From the NCBI RefSeq assembly GCF_000585395.1, contig NZ_KK073875.1, positions 1,392,407-1,456,406 of the forward strand: a stretch of 64,000 nucleotides of DNA, in the 5' to 3' direction. The notes below the pieces were generated by a model. That model was given only the letters and a program-made list of their open reading frames with translations. It made no database searches and was not told the origin of the DNA. Position 1 is the stretch's first letter. The number at the start of each line of letters is the position of its first letter. Both the position numbers and the translations under genes were made by a program. Below, in pieces: positions 60,326 to 64,000 of this stretch. Origin of the DNA: Saccharibacillus sacchari DSM 19268. GTDB lineage: Bacteria > Bacillota > Bacilli > Paenibacillales > Paenibacillaceae.

Positions 60326-62164
60326 TTAATCCTCAATCCCGTTGTCTTGATCGTATTTGACGACCGACTTCACTTCTTCGACGGTCCATCCCCAAGCGTT
60401 TTTCTTTTTGTTGAAACGCCGCTTTTTGATATATTCGATTTTGTCTCCGGCGCTTAACCGATGCCGATCGACAAGCGCCGCGGGGATAAATACGTCATTT
60501 GCAAAAGCAAACGGATTTCGGTCTTCCTTTTCCACATAGCCGCTTTCGTTCCGGATAAAATCCGCAAGCGATTCCTCGTCGCCGAGAGCTGCTGCATGTA
60601 CGTGATATCGGTTCGGACGTTTGGAATCTTCGCTCATTTTCAACTTGTAGGTGCGATCGGCCTTCCATTCGACGGCTTCTTTGATCGAATCCATGCGGAA
60701 AAATCCTTCTTTAAGAGAACTGGCCGGGCTTTCCGAAAAGACTTGCGTGCTCCGGCGGTTCGGAAAATGGATAAACTCCGCGAAACCTTTATCCCCGTTT
60801 ATACGCGTAACAAACACGGTCTCAAAAGGAAGGTTTTTGTATAAGATCGCTTCTGCTTCTTCGGCATATTTTTTCAATCCGTCCCGATTTGAGACAGCTT
60901 TCGTCCGTTCATACCATTCTTGTTTTCTCAAACCGCTCAAAGAAGAAGGCGCAGGACGTCCCCTGCTTTCTTTGATTTTGATGTAAGCATCCAATTCGAA
61001 CTTTGCGTTTTCGTACAAATTCAATTCCAGAAGATGCGGAATGATCTTTTCCTGCAGCTTGACGAGCATTTCCGGTTTCGCTTTGCACAGAAGGCCTTTG
61101 CACAAATGTCTGAATTCTTCTTCACGCGGCACCGTCTCGCTCATCAATCCCCATATCCAGAATTCCCCACTTTTTCTTCTAGCGAACTCCGTCAAATCGC
61201 TTAACGCTTCCTCTTTGCGGCCGCTCATGAGGAGCAGCTTGATTTTATGATACGGAAGCCACTCATAGTTCGGAAACTTGGAAATATTCCGCTCTAGAAC
61301 CGAAATATAACGGTCAATTTCAGATTTGTCGACGGCCGAATCCAGCGCGATCAATTTTTTGGCGTGCGAACTCAATATTTTTTCCGCGAACGGCCTGTTT
61401 TCGATCGTTTCTCCTTGAGCATTTTCGAACGTCGAAGCCTGATGATCGAAACGGTCGAACCAATCAAAACCGATCCAAGAAGTGAGGCGCAGATAATTTC
61501 TTGCGTTCAGCGTGGCTATTAGTTCTTCAATCAGCAAACGGGCCGGGTCCTTCTCCTGTTCCTTGCCGAAGGATCGCCTTTGTTCGAATATCGTCTCTTC
61601 ATCTTTGCATAAGTTTATGAACAGTTCGAATACTTTGTTCGCGTTCGACTCGTCCCGTTGGACAACCCTGCGGATCGACCACAAAAACGAATTTTTCAAT
61701 CTTGTCATCATTTCGCTGCCGGAATGGAAATCGATGTACGCATAGTCGTTGAAGATTTTCAGGTTTACGCAGTACGCTTCGATGTCGTTTTCCGTATGCT
61801 TCAAAAAATCGTGCATTACCCACCCGAAACCAATCACAGCATCTTCGTCTTTCGAATTCGACTCCACCAACGGAAAAACAAGATCGTAGGCTTCTTTTAA
61901 CTTTCCTGCTTTTCTGAGCTTATTTGCTTCCTTTAACGGATCTGGATCCAGCTTGCCACCGTTATGGCGAATACGACTTACAATTTCGTCAAGGCGAGCC
62001 AAGATTCCGTCGATTTCGTCATCCCCTTTTTGCTCGGACAACTCTTCAATAAAATCTTTGCGGTTGATGCGGTTATAAACATAATCGGCGAGCATTTTAT
62101 ATTTCACGTAATGCGTGCTGCAAATGTGATACACATCTTTTTGCAAGTCTTTTTCCGTATACAT
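60326..62164 (-). CDS. Alpha-solenoid protein with C-terminal OB-fold (cold-shock-like) domain
   Basis: The protein is 612 aa. Residues 1 to about 430 are helical repeats of TPR-like spacing (LRKAGKLKEAYDLVFPLVES, LLLMSGRKEEALSDLTEFA). Two beta-rich segments follow. The last reads FANDVFIPAALVDRHRL, then GDKIEYIKKRRF and NAWGWTVEEV, close to a cold-shock/S1-like OB fold that would bind nucleic acid. Its ATG is 3 bases after the stop of the RecD-like helicase gene, so it is probably its partner. No catalytic motif is seen. Such helicase, solenoid and OB combinations occur in conflict systems, but I cannot name the family. Confidence 0.75.
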   Translation of the reverse strand: MYTEKDLQKDVYHICSTHYVKYKMLADYVYNRINRKDFIEELSEQKGDDEIDGILARLDEIVSRIRHNGGKLDPDPLKEANKLRKAGKLKEAYDLVFPLVESNSKDEDAVIGFGWVMHDFLKHTENDIEAYCVNLKIFNDYAYIDFHSGSEMMTRLKNSFLWSIRRVVQRDESNANKVFELFINLCKDEETIFEQRRSFGKEQEKDPARLLIEELIATLNARNYLRLTSWIGFDWFDRFDHQASTFENAQGETIENRPFAEKILSSHAKKLIALDSAVDKSEIDRYISVLERNISKFPNYEWLPYHKIKLLLMSGRKEEALSDLTEFARRKSGEFWIWGLMSETVPREEEFRHLCKGLLCKAKPEMLVKLQEKIIPHLLELNLYENAKFELDAYIKIKESRGRPAPSSLSGLRKQEWYERTKAVSNRDGLKKYAEEAEAILYKNLPFETVFVTRINGDKGFAEFIHFPNRRSTQVFSESPASSLKEGFFRMDSIKEAVEWKADRTYKLKMSEDSKRPNRYHVHAAALGDEESLADFIRNESGYVEKEDRNPFAFANDVFIPAALVDRHRLSAGDKIEYIKKRRFNKKKNAWGWTVEEVKSVVKYDQDNGIED

Positions 62165-62167
62165 GAC

Positions 62168-64000
62168 TCACTCTTGCCCCAATCCATAAGTTATTCGGAT
62201 CATGCCTACCACCTGTTCGAATATATCGAGGCTGCCCTGAAGAAAATTGAATTTTGAAACCATTCCGCCGCCCGTGTACCAAACTTGAACGTCCACCTGT
62301 TCGTCCGTGCGGGAAAACCGAAGAACAGCATGCCAACTATGCGAAGATTTGATTTTGGTTTTGATGTTTTCTTTGTCGAGAATGTCGACGAGCTCGGTAA
62401 AGCTGCGTTGAATCTCCACCGACTCGCCCAGCACTCCCGCATCTTCGCGATCCAAGGCTTCCAAAACGGAACGGAAACTTTCTTCGGATCCGCTCTTCAA
62501 TCTCGGCACCTTGATTTCTCCGCGTTTGTTGTAGTCGAAAAATAGCTGTATCTCTTCACCTTTGACTTGGACGGTCGCGATTTCCAAATAAGGCCTCGAC
62601 ACGAGAGCGACAACGTTTCCTTCAGCGGGAGAAAGGCGTTCGGATAAGAAGCTTTTAAGTTCGTCGCCTGCTTGTTCCGTACCATTCGAAAGCGTCATGA
62701 CTACCTCTTTGTTTTTCGGAACATTCGTCGGTGCTTCGTCGCTGAATTCGGTGTGCAGAAACGGGGAGATCGGCTGCCATTTGATCAGATTGACATGATT
62801 TTGACCGATCGCAAGACCCGTGTACAGCCACTTGAAATAATCGGCGTTAGTTTTTCCCCTATTCTCTCCCTGCTCGGTGTCGAAGAATACCGTATCGAAT
62901 TTGTACGCCATGGCCTTGTTGACAGTCATGCACCAGGCAAACTTGATTTTCGCGGCATTCAATAAATCGAAATACTGGCTTCCTCTACGGTTCAACTTGG
63001 CTTTGATTCTTTTGCGATAAGCTCTTTCCTGGCGGGTCAGCTTTCGTTTATCGTCTTCGTCGCGATAGAGAATCCGGCCTCCTTCGTCTTCATGATCTTC
63101 TTTTATGACATAACCGCCATCGCGGAACATCTCGGCGTATTCGACACTTTGTTCGAAAGGTTCCCGCGCCATCGCTTCTTTTTCCAATTCGGACAATACG
63201 ATCTGATAAGCCGCTATTTCGCCAGTATTCAGTTCTCCTTTATCCGTGGTCAAGAAATTATCGAAGACCAGCAGTTCAACAACGGTATCGTCCTGCAGCT
63301 TGACCTGTCCGGGGACGAACCTCAATTCGACCGTGGTTCCATTGTTCAAAACGACGGACTTGATTAACGTTTTGCCCGGATCGACGGCAGTTACGGTTCC
63401 GAACATTCCGTTATCGATTCTTCGAGGTTCGTCGACGAAATCGAAAGGATCGTTGTTCGTTCCGGCTTCCGAATAGACATAGGCGCGAATCGAAGAGTTA
63501 AAGATCACGAAATCCTTCACATTGACCGTATCGCCGTTTTGCGCAAGCTTCTGCTTGATCCAGCGGTTCACCCGGTTCGCGTGCTCGTTGGTATAGACGA
63601 TTACCCGGTGGGTATTCGGATTGAGGTAGGTGTTTCGTAGTGCTTGCGTCTGCTCGGATTTATCGCCGATTCGAATGCCGCCTTTACTCGAAAGCATCAA
63701 GTCGTTAAACCGATTCTCTTTCAGATTGACGGCTATTTTCTGGCAGCTCTTGACGATTTCGGACTCGGATTCCGCGTTTGCCAATTCGATCTCTACGACT
63801 TCGGAGAAAAGATTCTTGCTTTCGAGAAGCGATTGCAAGTAAGAAGGGTTCAGTGCATTTTCGACTTTCGATCCGTAAGACAGCTTATTCTTGTCTCCAA
63901 TAAACACGATTTTATCGTTTTTGTTTTTTTCTAGATCCAAGAAGGACAGGAGATCGTCAAGCAAATGACCCGTACCGAACTTCAGAAATTCGGAATCGCT
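62168..64000 (-). CDS. RecD-like SF1 helicase/ATPase, C-terminal part (partial, 5' end outside window)
   Basis: The frame is open from the right edge to TGA at 62168, about 611 codons; the start and Walker A motif lie beyond the window. A motif III-like IVFIGDKNKLSYGSK occurs near the beginning. The later segment CMTVNKAMAYKFDTVFFDTE matches the RecD motif (TVHKSQG). WLYTGL follows, where motif VI should read YTGLTRA; here AIGQNHV replaces it and no arginine finger is visible. The last ~190 residues form an extra domain (SFTELVDILDKENIKTK ... DVQVWYTGGGMVSKFNF). It heads the operon with the solenoid/OB protein. The missing Arg may mark a regulatory or non-translocating ATPase. Confidence 0.75.
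   Translation of the reverse strand, partial: SDSEFLKFGTGHLLDDLLSFLDLEKNKNDKIVFIGDKNKLSYGSKVENALNPSYLQSLLESKNLFSEVVEIELANAESESEIVKSCQKIAVNLKENRFNDLMLSSKGGIRIGDKSEQTQALRNTYLNPNTHRVIVYTNEHANRVNRWIKQKLAQNGDTVNVKDFVIFNSSIRAYVYSEAGTNNDPFDFVDEPRRIDNGMFGTVTAVDPGKTLIKSVVLNNGTTVELRFVPGQVKLQDDTVVELLVFDNFLTTDKGELNTGEIAAYQIVLSELEKEAMAREPFEQSVEYAEMFRDGGYVIKEDHEDEGGRILYRDEDDKRKLTRQERAYRKRIKAKLNRRGSQYFDLLNAAKIKFAWCMTVNKAMAYKFDTVFFDTEQGENRGKTNADYFKWLYTGLAIGQNHVNLIKWQPISPFLHTEFSDEAPTNVPKNKEVVMTLSNGTEQAGDELKSFLSERLSPAEGNVVALVSRPYLEIATVQVKGEEIQLFFDYNKRGEIKVPRLKSGSEESFRSVLEALDREDAGVLGESVEIQRSFTELVDILDKENIKTKIKSSHSWHAVLRFSRTDEQVDVQVWYTGGGMVSKFNFLQGSLDIFEQVVGMIRITYGLGQE

Overview
The window comes from a Gram-positive, spore-former-type Firmicute, most likely Paenibacillaceae (Paenibacillus or Saccharibacillus-like). 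Supporting signs are strong AAGGAGG-type ribosome sites, very large secreted surface proteins anchored by SLH domains, InlB-type repeats, 7TM-DISM sensor kinases including one fused to a LytS-type module, a DUF2536-like small protein and a LacI/GH13 sugar locus. The genus is an inference. Most of the window is moderately GC-rich; about 50.5-59.85 kb is visibly richer in A+T.

Layout. (1) 1-4.4 kb: sugar-uptake lipoprotein (cut by the left edge), GH13 alpha-glucosidase and LacI repressor, with four copies of a 13-bp palindrome around the glucosidase promoter. (2) 4.4-9.9 kb: ABC exporter, LytTR regulator and AgrC-like kinase, plus a second kinase gene broken by a 198-bp MITE. (3) 10.2-23.8 kb: an operon on the minus strand encoding a trypsin-like protease, a 1722-aa secreted protein and a 2564-aa SLH surface protein. 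(4) 24.0-28.6 kb: a hybrid kinase with two kinase modules, a SARP/BTAD response regulator and a DUF2536-like protein. (5) 29.2-34.8 kb: a CLC-F fluoride exporter behind a fluoride riboswitch, then a GNAT, an SF0329-family protein, a membrane-anchored hydrolase and a luciferase-like oxidoreductase. (6) 35.4-46.7 kb: a 2372-aa SLH/InlB-repeat surface protein, two duplicated OmpR-type regulators and their 7TM-DISM kinase; a 52-bp element is shared by two of the promoters. (7) 47.5-50.4 kb: an ArsR repressor with a four-domain CoA-disulfide-reductase/rhodanese/TusA/DsrE protein. (8) 50.5-59.85 kb: a decayed integrative element. It is bounded by an orphan 3' end of rlmD on the left and by xis and int remnants on the right. 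It carries a minus-strand gene set: RelE-like/UvrD helicase, coiled-coil protein, truncated TPR fragment, a DUF262-DUF1524 protein and a DUF262 protein, followed by a broken toxin-tail/immunity-like pair. (9) 59.85-64 kb: a second minus-strand operon of a RecD-like helicase (cut by the right edge), an alpha-solenoid/OB-fold protein and a small gene with an in-frame amber codon.

The most interesting points are the helicase/DUF262 cargo on the rlmD-type island, a family of 165-190 bp structured intergenic repeats (three copies with compensatory stem changes), the shared 52-bp promoter element, and the four-operator glucosidase promoter. All family calls are from reading motifs in the translated sequence; no database search was run.
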